Shown: positions 9,395-18,569, counted from the stretch's first letter. The stretch is 64,000 nucleotides of DNA from Prorocentrum cordatum (GCA_963575745.1 CAUYUJ010003868.1:1-64000), one strand, 5' to 3'. The notes: a model not told the origin generated them from the letters alone. Numbers and translations are program-made.

Positions 9395-9510
9395 CCCTCC
9401 TCTTGCCCTCCACCCTTCCTCCTCCTCGTCCGCCCCCACCTCCCCTTCCTCCTCCTCGTCCTCCCCGCCCTTCCTCCTCCTCGTCCGCCCTTCCTCCTCC
9501 TCGTCCTGTC
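9395..9510 (+). repeat. CTC/CCTCGTCC-rich tract
   Basis: Imperfect CCTCCTCGTCCGCCC repeats. The neighbouring DNA at 9510-10025 has no supported gene. Confidence 0.85.
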
Positions 9511-10027
9511 TTTGGCGGCGGGCGGGCTTTCCTGCGTCCAGCTGGCTGCTCCCGCTCTCGCGCGCAGTGCGCTTGCGAGTCCGAGCTTGTCAGCTGGAGT
9601 GAAGTTGGGGTGAGTGGCTGCTGGGGCGGGAGAGGAGCAACAACGGTTTGATACAACAGACGAGAAGCTGGTTTAATATGGTTTGAGGCGGTATTTCAGG
9701 ATAAAGTTGGGCGTGGATGAGACAAGGAAAATCATGAGATGGGAGAAGGCTGGGTGAACGTGAAATGGACAGATGGGTACGGTAGGTTCGCGTCCTGCCG
9801 ACCGGCGGAGACCCCGCCGCGGGCGCTCAACACTGAACGCCGCCGGCGCCCAAGAGTCGGTCGATGCTGAAAGATCTGACGTTTCGGAAACGGCCGGTTG
9901 AACGATCCCCGCGGTGTCAGGAGGCAACGCGAGGGTCGAGACGACACGAACCTGCCGTGGGCGCCTCAAAGAAGACGTCGGCCTGCCAGCAGGTGCGCCG
10001 TGGAAAAATGCCTGGTCCCCCAGATTT

Positions 10028-10142
10028 CAGGAGGGAAAAAAAACACACAGACACAATTAATCGTCGATTCCCGCGAAAATATGGGAAAGTATGGGAAGTG
10101 GGGGGGGAAAACAAAAACCCAGAACATATGGGAAAATGTGGG
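10028..10142 (+). repeat. Dispersed repeat, copy 1 (partner 38939-39063)
   Basis: Both copies share AGGAGGG, an A run, a CACACA stretch, then ACAATTAATCGTCGATTCCC, then tandem AATATGGGAAAGTATGGGAA words, GGGGGG and ACCCAGAA. Divergence is moderate, so both are old copies of one repeat family. Confidence 0.85.
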
Positions 10143-10243
10143 CGTCCAAGGGCACATGGGCGGGTAGCGGGGCCCCAGGACCGAACAGCGGTGCCCCCTT
10201 TGGGGGGGCTTGGCGCGCGGCCAGGGTGCGAAAAGGGTTAGCA

Positions 10244-10286
10244 AGGTGATCGAGTGGGAGTCGGGATGCGAGGTCGAGCGGTGGCC
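10244..10286 (+). repeat. 42-bp direct repeat, copy 1
   Basis: AGGTGATCGAGTGGGAGTCGG and the following bases recur at 10518-10560, with three or four mismatches. The 185-bp MITE lies between the two copies. Confidence 0.85.
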
Positions 10287-10331
10287 TCGCGGGCCGGGCA
10301 AGGGGCCAGGATGCAGGGGGCGCTGCAAGGT

Positions 10332-10516
10332 TCGACTAGACGTAAGAGTGACCTTCCGCCAGAGTGACCTTTGGTGCGGGGACAGATGGGTCCCCAGATG
10401 GCTGGAAACGAGGCAGGAGCAGCGGCTTGCGCGCCCAGGTTAGGTCCGCCCGCGGCCCCCCAAAAGCCGCGCGCCAAAGGTCACTCTTGCCCAGGGTCAC
10501 TCCTGCGTGTAGCCGA
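10332..10516. mobile_element. MITE family T1, copy 1 (185 bp)
   Basis: The termini are TCGACTAGACGTAAGAGTGACC and, at the far end, GGGTCACTCCTGCGTGTAGCCGA. They are inverted repeats over about 45 bp, and each arm contains two AGAGTGACC-type words. AAGGT occurs directly outside both ends (10327-10331 and 10517-10521), a 5-bp target-site duplication. The element is non-coding and is a sibling of 12389-12572. Confidence 0.9.
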
Positions 10517-10517
10517 A

Positions 10518-10560
10518 AGGTGGTCGAGTGGGAGTCGGGATGCGAGGTTGAGAGGTGGAT
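10518..10560 (+). repeat. 42-bp direct repeat, copy 2
   Basis: Partner of 10244-10286. It lies between the MITE and the next coding segment. Confidence 0.85.
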
Positions 10561-11020
10561 GCGTACTGAGGCTGCGTGTTACTATACGCGGCGATTCCTT
10601 CGAGGCCGAGACAGGAGAGGTGGGACGTATCGTCGTCACGGGCAAGACGGTGACGATGACGGTTGAGGATGAGACGTGTGGCGGTTGGCTTATGGAGGAC
10701 GGCTCCGTTCGCTGGAGCGATGGCGATATTTGGGTCCGCTCGAACTCTGCACACAATGCTCGAGCACGCCGTGACAAGCCGCAAGCTGCCAGCAAGCAGC
10801 ACTGGAAGAACAGCCAGGGTATCTGCATCGCGATCGACGGCGATTCGTTCCGCACCGAGACTGGCGAAGTCGGGGAGTTCCAGGTGTTCGGAGGCGCAGG
10901 CAAGAGGGAGTGCACCCTGAAGCTGGAGGGGGAGGTCAGCAAGGGGTGGTACGAGACAGATGGCTGCATCCGCTGGAACGACGGCGACGTCTGGTATCTA
11001 GCCGCGCTGCCGCGCGAGTC
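10560..11020 (+). CDS. Exon-like segment: two tandem 'GW..DG.I.W.DGD.W' repeats
   Basis: Inside a frame open from 10371 to 11120, the part from about 10560 codes for two ~55-residue repeats. Repeat 1 runs from VTIRGDSFEAETGEVG to WSDGDIWV. Repeat 2 runs from CIAIDGDSFRTETGEVG to WNDGDVWYL. Both share DGDSF.xETGEVG, a Gly-Trp, then DG.IRW.DGD.W, and they are joined by a basic linker. The repetition and biased codon pattern argue for real coding sequence. I do not know the family name. The upstream part of the open frame is MITE sequence and is excluded. No start codon context or splice sites can be fixed. It lies 1 kb before a CUE-domain exon on the same strand and may belong to the same gene. 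Confidence 0.6.
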
Positions 11021-11465
11021 TGCCTCTGCGCTCGGGCGGGCGCCTCGGGTTCAGGGGCAACGGGGGAATGGGCTCAGGGGGACGTGCATCGACCCCCGAT
11101 CGCCCACTCATCGTCGATAAGGGCTCGACAGCCCACCGCGCCTAGGACTGTGGGGATTCGCCATCGGGGCCCAACTGCCGATCCATCGGCCAGGTCGATG
11201 CTCTCCCCCCTTGAGCCTCCGATCCTCCCTGACGTTCCGGCGCGGAGGGTGCGCCCAGGAGGGGGCGTGCTGCGAAACGTGGGTTGGTTGGCTTGGTTTA
11301 TGTTGGCAGGTTTTTTTTGGGGAAGGCAGCGAGTTGTTTGGTTTTTGGTTTGGAAGGCAGCTTTTGTTTTCTGTGGTGCCACTCTTCGATATTGGGTGTG
11401 TTTGATGTTGGGGAGGCAACGAGTGAACGCTTGTCAGGCTCGCTGCGTCGGGGCCATGATCTGTT

Positions 11466-11516
11466 CTCTCGCAAGAAGCGGAACTTACCAGTACTGCAAA
11501 GGCCCCTCCCCCACGC
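11466..11516 (+). repeat. ~50-bp direct repeat, copy 1 (partner 11917-11967)
   Basis: AAGAAGCGGAAC followed by CCAGTACTGCAAAGGCCCCTCCCC recurs with a few mismatches at 11917-11967. The pair brackets the two MITE-like elements at 11560-11876. Confidence 0.85.
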
Positions 11517-11559
11517 TCGGGATCCCGCCAAAGGGGGGGTGGGGCTCCGGGGTGCATCG

Positions 11560-11722
11560 CCCACCAAACCACCCCAACCCAACCCGAAGGCCCCGATTTG
11601 CTCTCCATGTCCAACGGGGGGGTGTCGGGGAACATGGAAAAACACATATGAAGCCCGTCCCCCCCCAATCCGAAATCAGGCAAAATTCGGGTCTTCGGGT
11701 TGGGTTGGGGTGGCTTGGTAGG
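11560..11722. mobile_element. MITE-like inverted-repeat element (163 bp)
   Basis: The left arm CCCACCAAACCACCCCAACC (continuing to GATTTGC at 11601) is the reverse complement of the right arm, which runs from GCAAAATTCGG to GGCTTGGTAGG, over about 42 bp with few mismatches. No clear target duplication was seen. Non-coding. Confidence 0.8.
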
Positions 11723-11739
11723 TAGTCAGGAGTGTGTGT

Positions 11740-11876
11740 GAGTTCGATCGGTTTGCGCACCGAACCGCCCAAAACAGATGCTCCCCAGTCGCCGGCAGCT
11801 CCTGATAGTTGCCGATGGGTGGGGCATGCGGGGGGCACCTGTTTGCGGCAGTTCGGTGCACCAGCGGATCGAACTC
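11740..11876. mobile_element. MITE-like inverted-repeat element (137 bp)
   Basis: The left arm GAGTTCGATCGGTTTGCGCA (continuing CCGAACCGCC) pairs with the right arm ending CCAGCGGATCGAACTC over 30 bp, with four or five mismatches. It lies only 17 bp from the previous element. Non-coding. Confidence 0.8.
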
Positions 11877-11916
11877 AAGCCCCCCCCTCAGGGTCACCCC
11901 CCTTTCTGGTGAATCC

Positions 11917-11967
11917 CGAAAGAAGCGGAACGAACCAGTACAGCAAAGGCCCCTCCCCCCCCCTACA
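11917..11967 (+). repeat. ~50-bp direct repeat, copy 2
   Basis: Partner of 11466-11516. It ends about 30 bp before the CUE coding segment. Confidence 0.85.
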
Positions 11968-11991
11968 CACGCACACACCAACCGCTGCAAG

Positions 11992-12200
11992 CGCGGTGGC
12001 AGACCTCGAGGAGCACGAGTCGGGCGTAGACCAGCTGCAAGAGATGTTCCCATCGTGGGAGCGCGAGTCTCTCGTGGACGTCCTGGCCGCGTTCAGCGGA
12101 GACCTCGAGAGAGCGTCGCACAATTTGCTGCAGTGGACGAACCAGGGCGGGCATCCTGAGAGACGCTTGGACGGGAGGCCCAAGGCGAAGCCTCAACCGG
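11992..12200 (+). CDS. Exon-like segment encoding a CUE (ubiquitin-binding) domain
   Basis: From about residue VADLEEHES the frame reads VDQLQEMFPSW, then VDVLAAFSGDLERA, then HNLLQW. This is the three-helix CUE pattern, with its diagnostic Met-Phe-Pro in helix 1 and Leu-Leu in helix 3, at normal length (~42 residues). CUE domains bind mono-ubiquitin. The segment follows a pyrimidine-rich stretch ending in CTGCAAG, compatible with an intron end. The downstream boundary is unclear (basic linker RRLDGRPKAKPQ). Because an OTU deubiquitinase domain occurs on the same strand farther on, this could be an exon of the same gene. That link is inference. Confidence 0.7.
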
Positions 12201-12388
12201 CCACGCCCTTACGAGACCCCGCTTCTTCGATCTGTGGTCGATCTGGCGATCGACCAGGATCCTGCCAGTCGATTGGGTGCCCCCGATCAGTCTTGGGTTG
12301 GGCATGTCTCCCTACAGGCGGAAAAATAGCCAAGCAACAACAATCAATCATAGCCAAAAGAGCACGAACATCGTCCCATATCTTTTTT

Positions 12389-12572
12389 TCGACTACACGT
12401 AAGAGTGACCTTTCGCAGGAGTGACCTTTGGTGCGGGCTCAGCGGGCTCCCCCCGATCGCCGAGCGCGATGCGGTATAAGCGGGCCGCGCCCTTGTGTTT
12501 GGCTCCCCTTCGCCCCCCAAAGCTGCGCACCAAAGGTCACTCTTACCCAGGGTCACTCTTACGTCTAGCCGA
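12389..12572. mobile_element. MITE family T1, copy 2 (184 bp)
   Basis: The ends TCGACTACACGTAAGAGTGACC and ...TCTTACGTCTAGCCGA match copy 1 (10332-10516) in both arms, with a similar length and orientation. TTTTT on both sides (12384-12388 and 12573-12577) fits the 5-bp duplication size, though T runs make this weak alone. Confidence 0.88.
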
Positions 12573-12595
12573 TTTTTTTACCATTCTCGAGTAGT

Positions 12596-12624
12596 CCTCC
12601 TGTAGAGGGACATGCCCGACTTAA
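12596..12624. mobile_element. Solitary end of the TTAA-bordered element family
   Basis: CCTGTAGAGGGACATGCCCGACTTAA matches the right end of the elements at 13919-14077 and 29435-29620. No left end is found, so this is a truncated copy. It lies 24 bp beyond the T1 MITE. Confidence 0.65.
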
Positions 12625-12944
12625 GCTCAGTCCTCCCCCCACACTTTCTGGGCTTCTCTCAGGGCCTGAGGAGGTCTCCTGGAGGGGTCTCCGGGCGCTT
12701 CCGCCCCCCGGGGCTCTCTGCAGAGGCCTCCATGGAGCCCTCCACGGGGGCCTGGAGGCGTGCCCAACACCCGGGCCCTCTAGCCCAGAGGCTTGCCCAA
12801 CGCCTGGAGGCGGCCAGAGGATCCCCCTGCAGAGCGATCTAGACAGTCGCTCAACGCAGCGAACACAGATTCAGATGCTGATATACTTCAAGATCCCGTC
12901 TTCTTCTATTGCCGTAGAAGGCAGACAGGTCGTGGATCGCTTGT

Positions 12945-13105
12945 GGTTTGTCTTGTCTTGTCCTGTCTTGTCCTGTCCTGTGTCTCGTCTTGTCTTGTCT
13001 TGTCTTGTCTTGTCTTGTCTTGTCCTGTGCTGTCCTGTCCTGTCCTGTCCTGTCCTGTACTGCCTTGTCTTGTCTTGTCTTGTCTTTTCTTGTCTTGTCT
13101 GAACG
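12945..13105 (+). repeat. TGTCT/TGTCC pentanucleotide array
   Basis: About 30 tandem TTGTC or CTGTC units. The DNA on either side (12625-12940 and 13105-13260) has no recognisable gene. Confidence 0.95.
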
Positions 13106-13261
13106 TTGTACTCGAAAAAACGAATGCGGGCGGCGCTGGGGCGGGATCCCTACTTTGAAAGCACGCAGTGTTCAATCTTTGCAAAGCCGCTACAAGATCT
13201 TGGCACGAGTTTGCGTGGAGGTTGAGGCGAGGGCCCCACCCTGAAAGTGGACGGCCCTCAA

Positions 13262-13436
13262 CTTTCTGGGTTTCTCAAAAAGCGTGGGGGGGTTCCCCCC
13301 CGACGGGGGTCCACCTCGCCTCGGTGTCACGCCGCGACGGGGTCGGAGCGCCTTCGGCGCGCAGTGGCTGCCCGCGACGGGGGTCGATGTGGGGCTGTCG
13401 GCGGGGGTGGCGTCCCCCCACGCTTATCAAGAAATT
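13262..13436. mobile_element. Candidate inverted-repeat element (~170 bp)
   Basis: TTTCTCAAAAAGCGTGGGGG on the left pairs with CCCCCACGCTTATCAAGAAA on the right, with about three mismatches. GC-rich GACGGGGGTC words are repeated inside. No target duplication was determined. Confidence 0.55.
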
Positions 13437-13918
13437 CGGAGTACGTGAAGCTTCTGCAACATGTTGAAGCGAGTGCGAGCGTCGCTGAGGCGGGAGCACC
13501 ACTTCGAAAGCGACCCCCCCTTACATCCTTGAGGGGGAGGGAGGTCAGGATCAGGAGAAGGATTCTGATGCTCCAGCCGACTTTAGCCTTGATCACCAGG
13601 AAGAATTTCGAGCGGCCAAACAAGTACCGAAACTCAAGGGTTTTCACGTGTCGGGCCCTGGGAGACACTCGCCCGACACTGTTTCGACACCGTTTCGACA
13701 CTCGTTTGACATTTTTTGGGGTGCTTGGAATTATTTCTGGGATGTGGTCCTTAAGTAGGATGGGAACAACATAAGAGAAGGGGAATATGAGGACGAGGAT
13801 GGTGAGCGGGGCCAGGGTCAGCCTGGGTCCCCGAGATCCCCGAGGGCCCTGGGAGGCCGCCGGAGGATCCAGACAGGACCAGAAGCCTTCCAAAGTTTTC
13901 GCCCCCGCCTCATGAACC

Positions 13919-14077
13919 TTAAATCGGGCCCGTTCCTCTCCAGGGGAATATTCAAAAATAGTAAAAAATAATCGGGGGACTATTTTTTAAGCATTTTTGA
14001 GAATTTTGGAAGGTATTTTGTGAGTATTTTTATTTTTTCGTCGAAAATCTCCCTGTAGGGGGACACGCCCGATTTAA
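13919..14077. mobile_element. TTAA-bordered inverted-repeat element, copy 2
   Basis: It begins TTAAATCGGGCC and ends GCCCGATTTAA. The inner arms include CTCCAGGGG / CCCTGTAGGGGG. The AT-rich centre has repeated AGTATTTTT words. It resembles 29435-29620 in ends and interior. The TTAA borders recall piggyBac-type targets, but no transposase is present, so the mechanism is unknown. Confidence 0.65.
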
Positions 14078-14093
14078 CATGAGCCCCGTGACG

Positions 14094-14430
14094 ATGAGTT
14101 CGGTGGCAGCTCATGGGAGCCTCCCATGCCATCGTGCTGGCTCTTGCGACTTGACGTCAGCCGACGCTGGTCGACGCTGATCGACGCTAAATCGGGGCTC
14201 ATCGACGCTTGGTCGGCGCTTTCTCATCGATATTCCTCCCCCGCTTAACGAACCCCGGGAGAATGATTTCGGTGGTAGCTCATGGGAGCCTCCCATGTCA
14301 TGTTGCTGGCTCTTGCGAATCGACGCTAGTCGACGATAATCGACGCTAAACCGGGCTAATCGACGCTTAGCCGGCGCTTTCTCGTCGATATTCCCCCCCC
14401 GCTTCACGATCCCCGGGACGATGTGCTCGG
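14094..14430 (+). repeat. ~169-bp tandem repeat of GACGCT-rich unit (about two copies)
   Basis: AGCTCATGGGAGCCTCCCATG occurs at 14108 and 14277 (169 bp apart), followed each time by TGGCTCTTGCGA, a run of TCGACGCT words and GGCGCTTTCTC. A diverged third start lies near 14433. Confidence 0.9.
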
Positions 14431-14511
14431 TAGTAACTCATAGGCGCCTGGTTGGTCCTCGGACTTACATCTTGAGAGTGCGTCGGCAAGAGCTAACGTG
14501 TGGTCGTCGAC

Positions 14512-14606
14512 GAGGAAGCTCAGGCTTAGCGTCGACTCGCGTCGGCCAGCGTCGATTCGCAAGAGCCAGCAAGATGACATGGGAGGCAACCGTGATTTGC
14601 CACAAG
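14512..14606 (-). repeat. Inverted partial copy of the 169-bp unit
   Basis: AGCGTCGATTCGCAAGAGCC and the following ATGGGAGGC are the reverse complement of the unit at 14094-14430. The two orientations face each other across ~100 bp. Confidence 0.85.
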
Positions 14607-14812
14607 AGATGAGCAGGGTGAGGCTCGGGTCGGATTCTGGCCATGGATTTGCCTGGATCCCCGGGTGTGCTCAGGAGCCCTCCCGAGCTCTCCGCAAGCC
14701 CTCCGGAGCGGACCGAAGACTTCCAGGAGCCTCCGTCCCCGATGCACGAGCCCCAGGGTTGGTGATCTGATCAGGGTCGAGATCGAGATCGGGCCGCAGA
14801 TCAGCGTGGATT

Positions 14813-14852
14813 CGGCTGCGCGTAGGAGTGACCTTGGTGCGTGGTCTGCGTC
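14813..14852. repeat. Solitary end of MITE family T1
   Basis: TCGGCTGCGCGTAGGAGTGACCTTGGTGCG closely follows the T1 terminal sequence. No second end is found within 250 bp. Confidence 0.6.
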
Positions 14853-14860
14853 ACTCCAAC

Positions 14861-15297
14861 ATACTATACTATGTGTGCGTCGCCCCCGAGGGGCGACTCA
14901 TGCACCGAGACATCTTACAGTATATGCGTCGTGGCGGGCGCTTTCTGATCGTAGCGCTCGGGAAGCGATATACTACAATATGGGTATACTACATTCGATG
15001 CTCGTTTTGGGGACCTTCCTGGGGCCCACCTAATGGATCTGTTCGACTCAGGTTCGACTCAAGTACGACTCAGGTTCGACACAGATTCGACTCAGATTCG
15101 ACTCAGGTTCGACTCAGCTTCGACTCAGGTTCTACTCAGGTTCGACGCAGCTTCGACGCACGATTGGAGCGAGTGGCTCCAGGAAGATCCCCAGAACGAG
15201 CATCTAAACTACATGTCTGGGTCGGATGCACGCCTCCGCGGAGGATGCATAGTACTAGTACGTCCTTGTGCGCCCCATGTGGTGCGCGGTAATACAG
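14861..15297 (+). repeat. Dispersed repeat copy (partner 45766-45975), split by a tandem array
   Basis: The first part (14861-15010) contains GTATATGCGTCGTGGCGGGC and CGGGAAGCGATATACTACA. The second (15205-15297) contains GTCGG, GCCTCCG and GCATAGTA-type words. Both parts are contiguous in the copy at 45766-45975. Here about 190 bp, including an 11-bp tandem array, separates them. Confidence 0.75.
15033..15165 (+). repeat. 11-bp tandem array GGTTCGACTCA
   Basis: About twelve copies of an AGGTTCGACTC unit with point changes. It lies inside the dispersed repeat at 14861-15297. Confidence 0.92.
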
Positions 15298-15365
15298 TCC
15301 ACCCGCATAGTACGGATGGACAACCTTCGCCAGGGTACTTTGTTAGTGAATTTAATTGGTTTTAG

Positions 15366-15545
15366 GGTTCTAGCAAATGGTCGCAGCCACGCAGAGGGCG
15401 TGCCTAGCGACGCCCCAAATGCTCGGTCTCCAGCACTTCTGCGTGGCGGCGCCCCCGCAGGCACGCAGAGGGCACGCGTGGCGACAAGGGCGTCGCCACG
15501 CAGAGCGTCCAAAGGCCAAACATTTTGAAGACCAATTGCTTCCAC
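15366..15545. repeat. CACGCAGAGGGC / GCGTGGCG inverted-word region
   Basis: Repeated GCCACGCAGAG words occur at about 15388, 15462 and 15495, and the complementary CTGCGTGGC at about 15442. It may be a decayed foldback element. No gene is seen here or in 15545-15850. Confidence 0.5.
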
Positions 15546-15857
15546 TACTAAAGTACCCTTGCATCCTTGCCCCCTACGGATGTGGACTCTGGATCTGTTT
15601 GTGAGGACTGTGCTTGACCTAACAAGTTGGTCAGCCATGCACGGTCTTGTTTGGCGCACATCTTGTGCGCATGTCGGCGAACTGTCGCCGCCCTCGGTCC
15701 TGCCCACTGGCTCGCAGAGGAAATCCTCAGTGGCTTTCGCTGGCCAGCCTCTCTCGAGAACGTTCGCGTGGGCCTCCAAGGCCCTTGCCTCCCTACCGCG
15801 CATCCTCAGGCCACGGGTGGACTGCAGGGGTCGGGCCGCGGATCGCATCGGTGCGCG

Positions 15858-16015
15858 GCTTTGGAGGAGGAGGAGGAGGAGGAGGAGGAGGAGGAGGGAG
15901 GAGACGGGAGCAGGAGGAGGAGGAGGAGGAGGAGGAGGAGGAGGAGGAGGAGGAGGAGGGAGCAGGAGGAGGGAGGAGGAGGGGGGGGCGGCGCGGGGGG
16001 GGGGGGGGGGGGGAG
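15858..16015 (+). repeat. GGA trinucleotide array ending in a G run
   Basis: Nearly pure (GGA)n with GGGAGCAGGA interruptions, then a long G tract. Confidence 0.97.
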
Positions 16016-16116
16016 GCCAGACCCAATGCACGCGGGCCGCCGCTGTGCCGCATCGCTCTCGCGCCGCGGTCGGCACAGGGCCGCGCGCCGAAGGGGCCGC
16101 GCTCTTGCGCGCCACT

Positions 16117-16428
16117 CGCCATGGCTCGGACGTGTGCATTTTTTCTCGGCGGGGGACCTCGAGGAGCATTCTGGATCAAGTGGCGGGAAGCAAAACGTGC
16201 ACGAAGCCTAAACATGTGCGCGGACGGCATCTATACACCATTACCACCTTGCATGGCCAGGGCCATCCTGGGCCCCACTAGGGTGTACACGCCCTCCGGG
16301 CCTCGGCCAGGCGGGCGTGCACACCATGCCTGGGCTCAGGCTGGCCCTGGCCAGTCACGGTGGTGGTGTACAGATGCCTTCTGTGCGTGTATCGCCAGGC
16401 ACGGGGAATGGGCGTCCGAGCGATGGCC
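16117..16428. mobile_element. Foldback-type element F1, copy 1
   Basis: GCCATGGCTCGGACGTGTGCA on the left pairs with GGCGTCCGAGCGATGGCC on the right (15 of 18). The left part also matches the element at 26447-26582 (TGTGCA, TTTTTCTCGGC, GGACC, CGAGGA). No coding capacity and no target duplication resolved. The DNA at 16430-16740 is GC-rich without a gene. Confidence 0.5.
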
Positions 16429-16739
16429 GGGCAGCATCGGATGGCGATCAAGCGCTGCTCGTGGGGAGGGGGTCGCCGCGCAGCAGCGCCCCCCCTGGGT
16501 GGGGGGGGGGGGCGGCCGTCGCGCAGCAGCGCCCCCCTCCGGGCGAGGCCCGGCCAAGCTTGGGCTCCCTCGGGGCCTGCTCGTGCGTGAGCGCTGGGCC
16601 CCGCCGCCGCCGAGGGTCTCCGTCGCGCCGCCCCGCTGGAAGTCTTTTTTCCCACGGCAGAGTTTTTTTTTTGTCGGTGGCAGGTCCGGGGAGCCTGGTC
16701 TGCCCTCTTCATTCCGTCTTCAGCGTCGCCTAGCGTGGG

Positions 16740-16925
16740 TTAACGTTAGCGTCTGGAGCCGATGAGATAGCGCCGACTTAGCGTCGATTTAGCGCCGATC
16801 GGCGTCGATTCAGCGTCGATGGCGTCGATCTAGCCTCGATGAGCGTCGATCTAGCGTCGATCCGCGTCGGTTCGCAGGAGCCGGTAAAGAGGGTATGGGA
16901 GGCTCCCATGAGTCGCCACCGATTT
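16740..16925 (-). repeat. Inverted copy of the 169-bp GACGCT-rich unit
   Basis: Runs of AGCGTCGAT/TAGCGTCGAT are followed by TTCGCAGGAGCC and ATGGGAGGCTCCCATGAG, the reverse complement of 14094-14277. The AGCGTCGATCT words are expanded relative to the other copies. Confidence 0.85.
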
Positions 16926-17079
16926 GTTTCTTTCCGTCAAGGTCTGTCCCCCCGCGTTTGTTTTCTCTGCTGACTCGTCCGCGCACACTTCGGAGGGAGG
17001 ATGGCCAGTGGAGACCACGGCGGTTCTCTCTTCCGCCCAACCCACGTCCGTTTCGCGAGTCCGCCCCCTGCCCCCTCCC

Positions 17080-17213
17080 AGGTCTCCCCCTCCTTCTCCT
17101 CCACCTCCTCCTTCTCCTCTCTCCTTCTCCTCCTCCTCCTCCTCCTCCTCCTCCTCCCTCCTCCTCCTCCTCCTCCTCCTCCTCCTTCTCCTCCTCCTCC
17201 TCCTCCTCTCAAG
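17080..17213 (+). repeat. CTC trinucleotide array upstream of LINE ORF1
   Basis: (CTC)n with CCT/TTC interruptions, about 130 bp before the LINE ORF1 start codon. A similar CTC array lies just past the LINE's last stop. Confidence 0.95.
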
Positions 17214-17340
17214 CAACCGTTGTGGCTCGGACCATTTTGGCACAGAGCCCAGCGCGCCTCGGCACTTCCACGCAGTGGTTGAAGGACTTGCCCCATCGGA
17301 GCATTCCCGCTCGAGGGGTCCGACCAAGACCGAGGCAAGG

Positions 17341-18540
17341 ATGGCGACATGGATTAGCAAATCGTTTCAATGGACAAGATGCTCTACCTGTCAACGCTGT
17401 GAATGGAACTCCGTCTTGCAGAGGCGCAACTGCATGTGCGAGCACTGTGGTGACAAGGTCACGCTGTATCAACGCGCCTCGAGTGCTGGTGGTGCGAGGC
17501 GCCGCAACAAGTCAGTCACTTTCGACACGGACTCACGGCAGTATCAGACAGGTGATGAGGCCTTCCACGGCGCGCAGGAGTACCACGCGCCAGCGGGCAA
17601 CGGAGGCATCCTCAAGCCCCGCAGCCGCACGCCCTCGCCAGCAGGCCAGCGCGGCCGACAGACTCAGGGCGCGCGTGGCAGCGGCAAGGGCAGTGGTGAT
17701 CCACCTGTGCAGTCTCTCCTGCAGCAAGCGCTGCAGGCCACAGCAGACCCACAGCTCCAGAAGGCCCTCCAGGCGCAGCTCCAGCGGCTGGGGGACGGCA
17801 CCACGTACATGGAGGACATCAGCGTGGTGGACAGCCTCAAGAAGGCCGACGGGGCACACCGCCACGCGGAGCACATGCATGAGCAGGCCGTGGCCTCGGT
17901 CGTGCGGCTCCAGGCCAACCTGCAGGCGGCGCAGGCCAAGGAGGAGGCAGCGGCATTCAAGCTGGCGGAGGCCAAGGCTGCGAAGGCCGCGGCTGCCCGT
18001 GCTCTCGCCCGCGCGGAGGGGGTGCAGTCCGAGGAGGCGGACAAGGCCATGCTCCTACTGCAGTGGGACGAGGCCTTCTTTGACAAGCTCGGGAAGTTGG
18101 AATGCACGGAGGAGGAGCGCAAGAGCCTGGAGAAGCTGCACAGCGATCTCAAGGCGACGCGCTCCGACCTGAACAACCGTAGTCAGCAGATTCACACGTG
18201 GCTGGAGCAGGCCCGACAATACCAGAAGTCCATCACGGAGAGGATGGCCAAGAAACGCACGTCCGAGAATGGAGAGGCGACCACCACGTCTGAGGCAGGC
18301 CCCACCAAGGAGGAGTCCACGGGCTTGGATGCGGCCGTCTCCACAGCGGCCCCCATCGATGTCGACCATGCGGAGAACAACGACAAGGGGACCAAGGGCG
18401 CGGACCACAAGGCAAAGCTGCAGGAGGAAGCGCGCAAATTCTCAGCCGCCAAGTTCACTGCGCATGCCGCGGCCACCAAGGCCAAAGGCAAAGGCTCAGC
18501 GAGCACGGCAGCAGAGGCCTCCGTTTCGCCCATAGCTTGA
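17341..18540 (+). CDS. LINE ORF1-like protein: N-terminal Cys motif and coiled coil
   Basis: The frame gives 399 residues from the ATG at 17341 (MATWISKSFQW). The start is chosen because the upstream part of the longer open frame is repeat-coded Ser/Leu. Residues 14-36 carry paired Cys (CSTCQRC, then CMCEHCG), a zinc-ribbon or knuckle arrangement typical of dinoflagellate LINE ORF1. The following ~90 residues are basic and disordered. An Ala/Gln/Glu-rich coiled coil spans about 120-300 (AQAKEEAAAFKLAEAKAAKA and beyond), followed by a charged tail. ORF1 proteins bind element RNA and form the ribonucleoprotein used in target-primed reverse transcription. The product is intact, unlike the rest of the element, which suggests fairly recent activity or chance preservation. 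Confidence 0.75.
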   Translation: MATWISKSFQWTRCSTCQRCEWNSVLQRRNCMCEHCGDKVTLYQRASSAGGARRRNKSVTFDTDSRQYQTGDEAFHGAQEYHAPAGNGGILKPRSRTPSPAGQRGRQTQGARGSGKGSGDPPVQSLLQQALQATADPQLQKALQAQLQRLGDGTTYMEDISVVDSLKKADGAHRHAEHMHEQAVASVVRLQANLQAAQAKEEAAAFKLAEAKAAKAAAARALARAEGVQSEEADKAMLLLQWDEAFFDKLGKLECTEEERKSLEKLHSDLKATRSDLNNRSQQIHTWLEQARQYQKSITERMAKKRTSENGEATTTSEAGPTKEESTGLDAAVSTAAPIDVDHAENNDKGTKGADHKAKLQEEARKFSAAKFTAHAAATKAKGKGSASTAAEASVSPIA

Positions 18541-18569
18541 CAAACGGCTACGGGGACACCTTCACCCCA

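Noticed and set aside
14930-14990. tRNA-like fold in the dispersed repeat (GCGGGCGCTTTCTGATCG)
   Set aside because: No complete cloverleaf, and the A/B box spacing and T-loop could not be found by eye.
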